Positions 50,067 to 58,612 of a stretch of 64,000 nucleotides of DNA are shown here, piece after piece. Within the stretch, counting starts at the first letter, position 1, and each line of letters begins with the position of its first letter. The position numbers and the translations under genes were made by a program. Source of the stretch: Pseudocolwellia sp. AS88 (GTDB taxonomy: Bacteria; Pseudomonadota; Gammaproteobacteria; Enterobacterales; Alteromonadaceae); contig NZ_JAUPEC010000010.1 of the NCBI RefSeq assembly GCF_030551755.1, positions 1 through 64,000 on the forward strand, read 5' to 3'. Below the pieces are notes generated by a model. That model saw only the letters and a program-made list of their open reading frames with translations. It ran no database searches and was not told where the DNA came from.

Positions 50067-50228
50067 ATACCAATTTGATTAATTAAGTGATCTACTTTTT
50101 CATGAGGAAAAATGGATAATTACAAGGCATAAAATTTAGTAAGTAGTTATTCTACTTATAAATTTTATAACGCCGTCATTATTAATTTTAACCGTTAAAA
50201 ATGAGCAGTTAATTAATCAACTTGGTAT
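50067..50228. repeat. 162-bp palindromic repeat element (MITE/REP-like)
   Basis: The ends ATACCAATTTGATTAATTAA (50067-50086) and TTAATTAATCAACTTGGTAT (50209-50228) are inverted repeats with one mismatch. The centre holds a long imperfect hairpin around TTAGTAAGTAG/CTACTTATAA, bracketed by GGCATAAAATT and AATTTTATAACGCC. There is no open frame. It lies between convergent serA and pgpA. It resembles dispersed intergenic elements I associate with marine alteromonads; whether it is repeated in this genome cannot be seen here. Confidence 0.7.
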
Positions 50229-50334
50229 AATCATTGTTTGAAATAACGCCAACTGCATACTGATTAGAAGAATATATAAAGTTATCTTCTAACTTTAAAC
50301 CCTAATTTTTAAACCCTAACTTTGCAGTATGAGC
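50229..50334. repeat. short direct repeats after pgpA
   Basis: Two copies of TTTAAACCCTAA at 50294-50305 and 50308-50319, offset by 14 bp, lie just after the pgpA stop. No gene or terminator is evident. Confidence 0.4.
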
Positions 50335-50811
50335 TTAAAAAATAAAATGCATACATGCCAGCGCCATTAAGCCCGCCACAACATCATCAATCATAATACC
50401 AAAGCCACCATGTACATACTTATCTAAATATGAAATAGGCCAAGGTTTAAAAATATCAAAAATGCGAAACAAGATAAATCCAACTAAAATACTCTGCCAA
50501 CTAACAGGCACTAAAAACATAGTGATCAAATAACCAGCTATTTCATCCCAAACAATAGCACCATGATCATGCACGCCAACATCTTCAGCCGTTTTACCAC
50601 AAATATAAATACCGGCAATACAAACAACTAACGTGGCGATAGCATAAATTAAAGGCGTAAAAAACGTGAATAGAAGGAATACTGGAATAGCCGCTACAGT
50701 ACCAAAAGTACCCGGAGCCTTAGGACTTAAACCACTACCAAAACCTAAAGCCAAAAAATGAATAGGATTTGAAAGAGTAAATTTAACCGGTGCTTTATTC
50801 GATTTAGTCAT
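50335..50811 (-). CDS. pgpA: phosphatidylglycerophosphatase A
   Basis: Inner-membrane enzyme of 158 residues that dephosphorylates phosphatidylglycerol phosphate. The motif GSGLSPKAPGTFGT (26-39), WDEIAGY near 88-94, FDIFKPWPI and the C-terminal IMIDDVVAG are conserved, with about three membrane segments. It is 1 bp downstream of the thiL stop, so the two are coupled; the pair is found in the nusB-thiL-pgpA order across gammaproteobacteria. Confidence 0.94.
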   Translation of the reverse strand: MTKSNKAPVKFTLSNPIHFLALGFGSGLSPKAPGTFGTVAAIPVFLLFTFFTPLIYAIATLVVCIAGIYICGKTAEDVGVHDHGAIVWDEIAGYLITMFLVPVSWQSILVGFILFRIFDIFKPWPISYLDKYVHGGFGIMIDDVVAGLMALACMHFIF

Positions 50812-50812
50812 T

Positions 50813-51796
50813 TTATTCTACTAACTCAGCAAAATGCTCAAAGCCTTGACCATTCAAAATAACCTTTTCGCCATCTAAAACGGTAGTAATGGTTTCTTGT
50901 CGGTTTAACTGACCAATACAGGTATGAGGAATACCTAAATTAGACAAAGCTGTTTCCATGCCTACCTTATTATCTTCAGATACAGAAAATAGCAATTCGT
51001 AATCATCGCCACCACTAACGGCCAATTCAATCGCCTTCTCTCTGCCTAAAGTTTCTAACATAGCAGCAGAAATAGGAACATTTTCTAAAATAACTTTAGC
51101 GCCAACCTCTGAAGCTTTACAGATATGCGCTAAATCAGCTAATAAACCATCTGAAATATCAATCGCAGAAGTTGCATAGTCTCTTAACGCTTGCCCTGCT
51201 AATACTCTAGGTTTAGGATAATCTAATTGTTGAAGCACTTGGCCTTTAACAGACTCAGCTAAACCCACCTTACCTTGAATATTTTGCAATGCTAATGCTG
51301 CATCACCTAATTCGCCAGTTACATAAAGCCAATCACCAGCTTTAGCACCTGAACGACGAATAAACTTACTTTTAGGCACAATACCTTGTGCTGTAATAGT
51401 AATACTCAATGGCCCTTGCGTTGTATCGCCGCCCACCAACTGAACATTGTAATATTCACACAGCTCAAAAACACCCATCGAAAACTCAGATATCCATTCT
51501 TCATCAACACTAGGTAAAGTTAATGCTAACGATATCCAGGTTGGTTCAGCACCCACAGCCGCGAGATCAGATAAATTCACAGCAACGGCCTTATGGCCAA
51601 TAGCGCGAGGTGATGTATTTTCAGGAAAGTGTACACCCGCAACTAAAGTATCGGTTGTAACGGCAATATGTTGGTTTTCAGCAGGAGCTAATAAAGCACA
51701 ATCATCACCAATACCTAAAACGACATCTTTACGTTTAGCGGCTTGTTGTGAAAAATAACGGCTAATTAAATCAAATTCTTTCATGGAAATATTCAA
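50813..51796 (-). CDS. thiL: thiamine-monophosphate kinase
   Basis: Enzyme of 327 residues that phosphorylates thiamine monophosphate to thiamine diphosphate. The N-terminal GIGDDCALL motif (about 28-36), TTDTLVAGVHF, and the GGDTTQG and ISGGDDYELL-type (VSGGDDYELLFS) metal sites are visible; AIRS-like fold. It is separated from nusB by 189 bp with a hairpin (51888-51914), so it may have its own promoter. Confidence 0.95.
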   Translation of the reverse strand: MNISMKEFDLISRYFSQQAAKRKDVVLGIGDDCALLAPAENQHIAVTTDTLVAGVHFPENTSPRAIGHKAVAVNLSDLAAVGAEPTWISLALTLPSVDEEWISEFSMGVFELCEYYNVQLVGGDTTQGPLSITITAQGIVPKSKFIRRSGAKAGDWLYVTGELGDAALALQNIQGKVGLAESVKGQVLQQLDYPKPRVLAGQALRDYATSAIDISDGLLADLAHICKASEVGAKVILENVPISAAMLETLGREKAIELAVSGGDDYELLFSVSEDNKVGMETALSNLGIPHTCIGQLNRQETITTVLDGEKVILNGQGFEHFAELVE

Positions 51797-51887
51797 ATAT
51801 AATTGTTTAATGCATCATTAAATAAACACATTAAATATGGTAATGCTCAAATACTTTTATAAAAAACTATAGGCAAGAATAGAAAAT

Positions 51888-51914
51888 ATAAAGCTAACAT
51901 AATGTTAGCTTTAT
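51888..51914 (-). terminator. hairpin between nusB and thiL
   Basis: Arms ATAAAGCTAAC and GTTAGCTTTAT around a 5-nt loop. The minus-strand tail (TATTTTCT) is moderately T-rich, so it may end most ribH-nusB transcripts before thiL. Confidence 0.55.
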
Positions 51915-51985
51915 AAAATTAAAATAATACTGTGAAGTTCATACCGCAAAGCTTGTATAAATAAGCAATAACAAACAGATAAAAA

Positions 51986-52414
51986 TTAAGCTTCTTTACG
52001 AATTAACTTAACCGCTTTATCAAGTACACCATTCACAAATTTATGGCTATCGTCAGCAGCAAAAGACTTAGCAAGCTCTATCGCTTCGTTGATCACTACT
52101 TTGTAAGGTACATCTAAGCACTCTTTCAATTCAAAAATAGCCACTCTGATCACGGCTTTCTCAACATGATCGACATCTTCAATCGGACGATCAACATGAG
52201 GAGAAATTATTGCGTCTAATTCGTTAACTGATGATGTTACACCACGAAATAATTGTTGAAAAAATGGGATGTCAAAACGACGTGCAGCATTATCCACTAA
52301 AAAATTAGTTTCAATTTCGTTCACAGCATTTTGACTTAACTGCCAAGAGTAAACAGCTTGAACAGCTAACTCTCTGGCTTTTCTTCTAGGTGATGGCTTC
52401 ACAGGTATATCCAA
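51986..52414 (-). CDS. nusB: transcription antitermination factor NusB
   Basis: All-helical RNA-binding protein of 142 residues that acts with NusE (S10) on boxA of rRNA leaders. The N-terminal RRKARELAVQAVYSWQ and the C-terminal KFVNGVLDKAV motifs are diagnostic. It lies 50 bp after ribH. Confidence 0.96.
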   Translation of the reverse strand: MDIPVKPSPRRKARELAVQAVYSWQLSQNAVNEIETNFLVDNAARRFDIPFFQQLFRGVTSSVNELDAIISPHVDRPIEDVDHVEKAVIRVAIFELKECLDVPYKVVINEAIELAKSFAADDSHKFVNGVLDKAVKLIRKEA

Positions 52415-52464
52415 ATATAAATAAAAATTGACTAACGACTAACATTAAAAATATAAGATAAAAC

Positions 52465-52929
52465 TTATAGTTTTTCTAAAACATTAATCATTTCTAAAGC
52501 ACTTAATGCAGCTTCAGCGCCTTTGTTACCAACTTTAAGGCCAGCTCTATCAATTGCTTGTTCGATAGTATCGGTAGTAATAACACCAAACGCTACAGGT
52601 AATGTATATTCCATAGCAACTTGCGCTAGGCCTTTATTACATTCACCAGCAACAAAATCGAAATGTGGAGTACCACCACGAATTACAGCACCAATAGCAA
52701 TAATGGCATCAAAACCACCTTTTTGTGCAACACGCTTAGCTGCAACAGGTAACTCATATGCACCAGGTACACGAATTACAGTAATATCTTCATCTGCAAC
52801 GTTACCGTGACGTTTAAGCGCATCAACAGCACCTTCTAATAAACTCTCAACAACAAAACTGTTGAAACGAGAAACAACAATGGCAACTTTTTTGCCTTTA
52901 GCATCGAAATTAGCTTCAATTACGTTCAT
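52465..52929 (-). CDS. ribH: 6,7-dimethyl-8-ribityllumazine synthase
   Basis: Enzyme of 154 residues and penultimate step of riboflavin synthesis. The frame is open 14 codons further to a TTG, but the ATG ending at 52929 gives the conserved start MNVIEANF and has a GAGAGG ribosome-binding site. The catalytic region [12 protein letters not shown] with H89 is intact. It begins the ribH-nusB unit. The other rib genes that normally precede it (ribD, ribE, ribBA) are absent; the polysaccharide locus lies there instead. Confidence 0.95.
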   Translation of the reverse strand: MNVIEANFDAKGKKVAIVVSRFNSFVVESLLEGAVDALKRHGNVADEDITVIRVPGAYELPVAAKRVAQKGGFDAIIAIGAVIRGGTPHFDFVAGECNKGLAQVAMEYTLPVAFGVITTDTIEQAIDRAGLKVGNKGAEAALSALEMINVLEKL

Positions 52930-53383
52930 GTAAAACAACCTCTCGGTAAAAAATTGACGCGATTCTATCAAAAATCAGAAGATTTAGGTACTCGTTTATT
53001 ATTTAAATGTTCAATAAAGGTTAGCCAGATAATTTTGCCAATATACAAAATAAAGTCACTATTTAATTAACAATTTGAAACAACACCGATTTAATAGACA
53101 GCTACACATGCTAACAAGAAACAAAATCAGTACATTAAACAAGCATAAAAATAAAAAATGAGCTAGAAAAACTAAGATAAAAATCCATTTACACTTATTT
53201 ACTTAATCAGAGTTTACAATTTCAAAAGCATTACTTTATAATGGCCCGTCTTTTGTTGTCATATGCTCAACAAATCATCTAGTTGCTACATTATCTTATT
53301 GTTACAACGTAAGGTTGCAGAATAATTGCAAAAATAACGTTCAACATATAGAAAATAAACATACCAAGGAAAGTACCGCTTCT
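52930..53383. other. divergent control region between ribH and wzz
   Basis: AT-rich, with no open frame of note. It carries the plus-strand promoter at 53213-53242 and presumably a minus-strand one for ribH that I cannot fix. No FMN riboswitch core was found. The first 69 bp of the open frame that starts with TTG at 53315 are treated as leader. Confidence 0.5.
53213..53242 (+). promoter_or_regulatory. sigma-70 promoter of the polysaccharide locus
   Basis: TTTACA (53213-53218), an 18-bp spacer and a perfect TATAAT (53237-53242). The predicted start near 53249 gives a leader of about 135 nt before the wzz ATG, with a small TTGTTG/CAACAA hairpin. No ops/JUMPstart element was found. Confidence 0.6.
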
Positions 53384-54316
53384 ATGTCTCAAGAATACAA
53401 CTCCCCTCAAGTAGAAGACGACGAGATTGACCTAGCCGAACTTTGGCGTGCCATATGGGCGGGTAAGTTTATCATTATAGCCATAACCTTTGTATTTGCT
53501 GTTGCCTCAGTATTTTACGCCCTATCAAAACCTGATGTATATAAAGCTTCGGTACTACTTTCTCCTGTTTCATCACAAAGTGGTAGCGGTGGATTAGGTG
53601 CTTTAGCTGGACAGTTTGGTGGTTTAGCAAGTCTAGCAGGTATCAATCTAGGCAGCGGTGGTGGCGATCAAACATCTATTGCATTAGCTACTCTAGAATC
53701 TCGTTCATTTATAGAAAACTTCATCAAAAAGCATGATTTATTAGTGCCATTAATGGCAGCAAAGAAATGGAATAAAATAACTGACACTTTAATATTAAAT
53801 GAAGAGTTATATGACGAAGCATCTCAAAAATGGATAAGAGAAGTTAAACCACCTCAAACACCAGAACCGACCCCTTGGGAAGCTTATACAGAATTTAAAA
53901 AAATATTGACAGTATCTCAAGATAAAGAAAACTCATTGATCACTCTTGAACTTGAGTTTTTCTCTCCAACGTTAAGCAAAGCTTGGTTGGTACTTTTTGT
54001 AAAAGACATTAATGAATTTGTAAGAAACCAAGAAAAAGAAGAAACTCAAGAGTCTATAGCGTATTTGAAAAATGAATTGGAAAACATCCAAGTAGCTAAT
54101 ATGGAAACTGTGTTTTATCAGCTAATTGAAGAACAAACAAAAACCATGATGCTTGCACAAGTAAAAAAAGAATATGTTTTTAAAACAATAGACCCTGCTC
54201 AAGTCCCTGATAAAAAGAGTGGTCCCAAGCGTGCTTTAATTGTTGTATTAGGTGCAATGCTTGGCGGAATATTATCAGTACTTTTTGTTTTAATTAGATA
54301 TTTTAAAAATAATTAA
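53384..54316 (+). CDS. wzz: Wzz-family chain-length determinant / polysaccharide co-polymerase
   Basis: Inner-membrane protein of 310 residues: an N-terminal Wzz domain starting with EIDLAELWRAIWAGKF, a first membrane segment (about 26-46), a glycine-rich stretch (about 64-98), a helical periplasmic part, and a second membrane segment near the end preceded by a proline-containing motif (QVPDKKSGPKRA). It controls glycan chain length with Wzy. No cytoplasmic tyrosine-kinase domain. The open frame begins earlier at a TTG (53315), but I use the ATG at 53384, with AAGGA upstream, because the conserved region begins there. Confidence 0.88.
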   Translation: MSQEYNSPQVEDDEIDLAELWRAIWAGKFIIIAITFVFAVASVFYALSKPDVYKASVLLSPVSSQSGSGGLGALAGQFGGLASLAGINLGSGGGDQTSIALATLESRSFIENFIKKHDLLVPLMAAKKWNKITDTLILNEELYDEASQKWIREVKPPQTPEPTPWEAYTEFKKILTVSQDKENSLITLELEFFSPTLSKAWLVLFVKDINEFVRNQEKEETQESIAYLKNELENIQVANMETVFYQLIEEQTKTMMLAQVKKEYVFKTIDPAQVPDKKSGPKRALIVVLGAMLGGILSVLFVLIRYFKNN

Positions 54317-55030
54317 GTAAACAACAAATTAATTAAATGACTATAAACATAAAGGAAATTCAGTGAGATATTTGTTTTAAATATAGCTCATCTAAGGACC
54401 TCCTTAGTAACAACATAAGTTTTATTTAAATTTGTAATAGTGACCAATGTAACTCTTGTAAAGAATCTGAAGTCTAGAACATATTAGTAGATATTGTAAT
54501 AATCATAAAATCTTTTGGACTACAAGAAAATAGTTCATATTTTAGTGAATTGAAAACTATATAAATCTCATCCAAACTTATTCCAGGTTATGAAAGCATT
54601 CAACGGAGAATAAATTTATTAAAGGTGAATAAGTAACAATGCTGTCATTAAATATATACATTTCATCTCAATTGACCTTATTGAATGAAATCAATAAGAA
54701 CATGGTTAGCAAAAGAATTATTAACAAATTAAGATGAACACAGGCATAGTCATTGTATTTGTAAAAAAGATAAACAAGCCAATTGACTATTTAAACAATT
54801 ATTTAACTTTAATGCTTCAGTCAAGCGCATAGAGTTACTTTCAAACATGCTTTGGACGTAATAGTTGAAATGTATAAAATAGAAATGAGAATTACTATAC
54901 TAAAATTCAGATATAAAAAAAGCATGTATGGTAAAGCTAGTAATAACAAGTGTATTTTTTATAAACATCTCTTATTCCGTATTAAAAATTCTTTAAGGTT
55001 TATTTTTAAAAATAAACCAAGGAAAATTTA
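54317..55030. other. 714-bp stretch without a convincing gene in the polysaccharide locus
   Basis: Very AT-rich. Two 32-codon open frames overlap in an ATGA: 54639-54737, with AAAGGTG upstream, and 54734-54832, which begins MNTGIVIVF. Neither is recognisable; they may be remnants of a lost gene or chance. A perfect 22-bp palindrome ends the stretch (54997-55018). No terminator or ops site seen. Confidence 0.5.
54997..55018. repeat. perfect 22-bp palindrome before wzy
   Basis: GGTTTATTTTT and its exact reverse complement meet with no loop, immediately before the AAGGA ribosome-binding site of the next gene. As RNA it would form an AU-rich hairpin that could affect translation; as DNA it could be a binding site. 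Only the symmetry is seen. Confidence 0.6.
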
Positions 55031-56254
55031 ATGCAAAAAGTCTATGCATCACCTTATTTTGTAAATTTATTGTTAGCGTGCTTTTACTTTTTGTTGCCAA
55101 TATACTTATATAAAACAGGGTTAAGAAAAGTTAATTTAGAAAACGATTATTTAGTCATATGTATAATTTTGTTTTTTTCAGTAATATACTTTGTTGCAAA
55201 TTTATTCTTTTTATTAAAAACAATAAAAAAAGAAAGCCATTTTTCAAAGTTAAGTGAACTAAGATTTTCAGATGGAATTTCGATAAGAAAGTTATTGATA
55301 CTTGTCCTGACAGTATCAACCCTATCTATAATCATATCATTAATATTACTTAAGGTTGTCGGTGTTACTTTACTATCAGTGCTAAATGACCCTTTTTCAC
55401 TTAGGATGGCAGTGAAAACAATGGCTTCAGGTCCTCTCGCATTATTGTGGCAAACTCCAATAACTATAATTGTTATATTAAGCGCTTATTCTGTTTTCTA
55501 TATTTCAGGGAAAACATATCAAAAATTAAGCGTGTATTCTATCTATTTGATATTATTATCGGTTGGATTTTTTATAGCTTATATATCCGGTTCAAGGGGT
55601 AATATTGTCTTTGTTTTGGTTGTTTTTATTTTAGCTAAATTAATGTATGGTTCAAATGTAAAAATAGGAAGACTGATCTTAATTTCATCTGTAGCCCTAA
55701 TTGTTATATTGTACCTAGGTGTACTTAGATCTGGAATGACTGTTAATTTAGATTCATTCATATATATGTTAGCAGTAAGATTTGATGCAATATACCCCAA
55801 TTCATTTAACTTTATAGATAAAGTTATAGAAGAGCAAAGTTATGTTTATGGGTATTATTTAATAGGTTTACCATTGTCAATCATTCCTAGGGGGATTTGG
55901 GAAGATAAGCCGGTAACATTTGCTCAATATACTAATGATTTTATGGAAATTCCCACCACATACGGATTGGACTTTTCTTCTTTTTCAGAGTCCTTCAGCA
56001 ATTTTGGTGTATTCGGAATTTTAACGTATCTGATATTTACAATTGCTATTTACAAATACTTTTTTATCCTTTTTAAACGAGCATTTTATAGTGTCAATAG
56101 TTTTGTTTTGTATTCAATACTGATATTTTATCCTTCTCGTGTAACTTTGATTAATTCAATTTCTGACTACGGTATAATAATATTAATATACAAGGTTATT
56201 TTAGCTATTATATTAGTCAAATTATTTGATCGCTGGTTGAGGAAGAGTTTTTGA
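55031..56254 (+). CDS. Wzy-like oligosaccharide repeat-unit polymerase
   Basis: Protein of 407 residues with about ten to twelve hydrophobic segments and a large loop in the C-terminal half (about 265-310: IEEQSYVYGY...IPRGIWEDKP). The RGIWEDKP-type motif is typical of the O-antigen polymerase (Wzy/OAPol) group. It would join lipid-linked repeat units on the periplasmic face. Sequence is divergent, as always in this family, so topology, motif and neighbours (Wzz, Wzx) carry the call. The AAGGA ribosome-binding site is good; the end overlaps the next start (TTGA). Confidence 0.75.
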   Translation: MQKVYASPYFVNLLLACFYFLLPIYLYKTGLRKVNLENDYLVICIILFFSVIYFVANLFFLLKTIKKESHFSKLSELRFSDGISIRKLLILVLTVSTLSIIISLILLKVVGVTLLSVLNDPFSLRMAVKTMASGPLALLWQTPITIIVILSAYSVFYISGKTYQKLSVYSIYLILLSVGFFIAYISGSRGNIVFVLVVFILAKLMYGSNVKIGRLILISSVALIVILYLGVLRSGMTVNLDSFIYMLAVRFDAIYPNSFNFIDKVIEEQSYVYGYYLIGLPLSIIPRGIWEDKPVTFAQYTNDFMEIPTTYGLDFSSFSESFSNFGVFGILTYLIFTIAIYKYFFILFKRAFYSVNSFVLYSILIFYPSRVTLINSISDYGIIILIYKVILAIILVKLFDRWLRKSF

Positions 56255-57420
56255 AGGTTATTAATGGAAATACGATTAATTTAGCGTTTGTCCAATTGTC
56301 AAATTATATATTTCCAATTGTTAGTATTCCATTAATGATATCAAATGTTGGTATAAAGCAATACGGTGTTTTTATTTCAAGTTATTCATTAGCTTTACTT
56401 GTTAGTGTCTTAGTAGAGTTTGGATGTAATTATCACGGTGTTCGGAGTATAGCTAATGAAGGGATCAGTTCTTATTTGGGAACATTCTACACTAAAATAT
56501 TGATTTCATTAGCTTTAATATCAACTTATCCTATTTTAACCCACTATTTACACTTAAATCTTATCGATATATTGCTTGCAATTTGTATTGGTATGTCCCC
56601 TTCATGGATATATCAAGGTATAAAACATTTAACAGTTTATAGTTTTATGGTAACGCTTCAAAAGATTGTATTGCTAATTCTTATTTATTTTTGTGCAGAT
56701 TCATCAGAAGACTTACTGATTATTTATACATTATCATTTTTCATACTCAATGTTGCTGGACATCTGTATCTGTATTTGTATAAAAAATTAGAATTATCTT
56801 CTTTCAAGTTGGATGATGTATTCGATGTTTTTAAACAGTCATGGAGTATAAGTCTCTCAAGGGTATTAAACTCAATTACAACCGTGGGAGTGCCTTTTAT
56901 CTTATCAAAAATATTCTTACCAGAATTTGTTGCAGTTTATTCTATATGTGAGAAGATTTTTAGAACAGTATGTTCATTGAACAATCCCTTAGTACAGGGT
57001 TTGTTACCTTATTTCGAAAAAGGTTTAGAGCATAAGAGGATAATATCCAAAGTTCTAATAATTTTATTTTTGTTTAACTCCATATCTATTGTCATTATAT
57101 ATAATTTTTCTGCCCTACTTGTTAATTGGTTTTCAATAAGTGAACCAAAAATATTTATTGATCTTTTATTAATACTACTTTGGGGAACTTTTTTTGTGTC
57201 AGTTAGTAATGTATTAGGGATCCTAGGATGCGTGCATAGAGGAGACTATCATATATTGTTAAGAGCATCGTTATTAAGTGCATTGACACTCACTATTATA
57301 GTTTTTGCATTTAAATCAATAATAGGGATTTATTCTGCAGCCTATGCAGTAATTACAGCAGAATTATTAGTGGCTTGTTATTTAACCTATGAAAATAGGA
57401 AACTTTTTTTTATTCGCTAA
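56251..57420 (+). CDS. Wzx-like flippase (polysaccharide biosynthesis MATE/MVF fold)
   Basis: Membrane protein of 389 residues with about twelve hydrophobic segments. The opening NTINLAFVQLSNYIFPIVSIPLMISNVGIKQYGVF is the hallmark pattern of Wzx/RfbX flippases. It should move undecaprenyl-linked repeat units across the inner membrane. The start is TTG, overlapping the upstream stop by 4 bp, with GAGGAAG before it. Codon use is AT-biased (many ATA and AGA codons), as in the rest of this locus. Confidence 0.8.
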   Translation: MKVINGNTINLAFVQLSNYIFPIVSIPLMISNVGIKQYGVFISSYSLALLVSVLVEFGCNYHGVRSIANEGISSYLGTFYTKILISLALISTYPILTHYLHLNLIDILLAICIGMSPSWIYQGIKHLTVYSFMVTLQKIVLLILIYFCADSSEDLLIIYTLSFFILNVAGHLYLYLYKKLELSSFKLDDVFDVFKQSWSISLSRVLNSITTVGVPFILSKIFLPEFVAVYSICEKIFRTVCSLNNPLVQGLLPYFEKGLEHKRIISKVLIILFLFNSISIVIIYNFSALLVNWFSISEPKIFIDLLLILLWGTFFVSVSNVLGILGCVHRGDYHILLRASLLSALTLTIIVFAFKSIIGIYSAAYAVITAELLVACYLTYENRKLFFIR

Positions 57421-57431
57421 AGGTTTAGATT

Positions 57432-58610
57432 TTGAAAAATATTTATATTATTGATTGTATTGAGCGCTTTCGTTTCTTTAAGAGAATTGACCAAGCATCT
57501 AATACGAAATCACTGTACATTACACACAGGCTAGGTCTCTATTTATATATGAGATCAATAGGCATCTGTTCGGTTATAATACGGAAGAACACTAATCTAA
57601 CTACTGATAATTCACGTGCTGAAAATATGCAAGACTATTTAGCGGGTTGGGTTACATCTAAACAAGCAAAAACTTTATATAATTCAGCCAGAATAACGGC
57701 AAGCAAAAATATTAGGAATGAAGATCAAGTATTTGTTTGGAATGGCTCTAGGACACTGGAAAGTGCAGTAGTAGATGCTGCAAAAGAAAATGGAAATAAC
57801 AATATTCTTTATTTTGAAAATGCAAATATAAAAGGGAAAGTTTTTGTCGACCCATTAGGTGTTAATGCGAAGTCTAAGCTATACAATGATGTAAAAAATG
57901 ATAATAATCAGTTTGTATGCGATGACTTAACTAAGTATGAAACATGGAGGATAAAATATATTCAACAAAAGTTGAAAGTGCATATAGTACAACAGTCTAT
58001 AAAAAACAGATCTCTTAGTGAAAGATTTATTCATTACCTTGATAAACTCGGATTTATGTGTGGTATAACACCTATTTCAGAACCTATTATTAACAACAAA
58101 TCTAAAATTAATACTTATTATGAAACTAAAAATATTCCAAGTGGCGTAAAGTTTGTTTTTTTCCCATTACAAGTAGTTTCGGATAGTCAAGTGCTCTTAA
58201 ACTCCAACGTAAATTTACAAGAAGCTTTGATTAAAGCGTATGAAATTTCAGAAAAAAAAGGGCTTGCTTTGGTGATTAAACCACACCCGGCTGAAACTGA
58301 AACTGATTATATAGGGTTTATAAATGATTTTAGTAAACAGAGTAATTGTTACTTGATGAATGATAATACCTTTGAAATGATTAAAAACTCAAATATTGTT
58401 GTGACTGTAAATTCTACGGTTGGTCTGGAAGCGAAACTTATGGGAAAAAATGTAATAACTCTTGGTAGAGCGTTGTATAGCAATTTTACTGATCGAGAAT
58501 TAGCTGGTTATCTTGAAAAATTTCTAATTAATATAGATTATTTTTCTGATCAAAAAATAACTGCTTATGAGTACAATCAGATTATTAACCGTATTAATAA
58601 AGAAGGGTAA
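57432..58610 (+). CDS. capsule polysaccharide synthesis protein, KpsC/KpsS-like
   Basis: Soluble protein of 392 residues whose second half follows the Capsule_synth family: FFPLQVVSDSQVLL (about 238-251), KPHP (about 285-288) and NSTVGLEAKLMGKNVITLG (about 332-350). KpsC and KpsS are retaining beta-Kdo transferases that build the Kdo linker of group 2 capsules. This protein has one such domain. Its Kdo donor could come from the kdsB and kpsF genes at the end of the locus. The start is TTG with AAGG upstream. It could instead place a single beta-Kdo inside the repeat unit. Confidence 0.65.
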   Translation: MKNIYIIDCIERFRFFKRIDQASNTKSLYITHRLGLYLYMRSIGICSVIIRKNTNLTTDNSRAENMQDYLAGWVTSKQAKTLYNSARITASKNIRNEDQVFVWNGSRTLESAVVDAAKENGNNNILYFENANIKGKVFVDPLGVNAKSKLYNDVKNDNNQFVCDDLTKYETWRIKYIQQKLKVHIVQQSIKNRSLSERFIHYLDKLGFMCGITPISEPIINNKSKINTYYETKNIPSGVKFVFFPLQVVSDSQVLLNSNVNLQEALIKAYEISEKKGLALVIKPHPAETETDYIGFINDFSKQSNCYLMNDNTFEMIKNSNIVVTVNSTVGLEAKLMGKNVITLGRALYSNFTDRELAGYLEKFLINIDYFSDQKITAYEYNQIINRINKEG

Positions 58611-58612
58611 AG

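Noticed and set aside
52930-53383. FMN riboswitch upstream of ribH
   Set aside because: None of the conserved RFN core elements could be found on the minus strand.
53243-55030. JUMPstart/ops element for RfaH control
   Set aside because: No GGCGGTAG-type ops core found; only unrelated GGTAAAG-like sequence near 54930.
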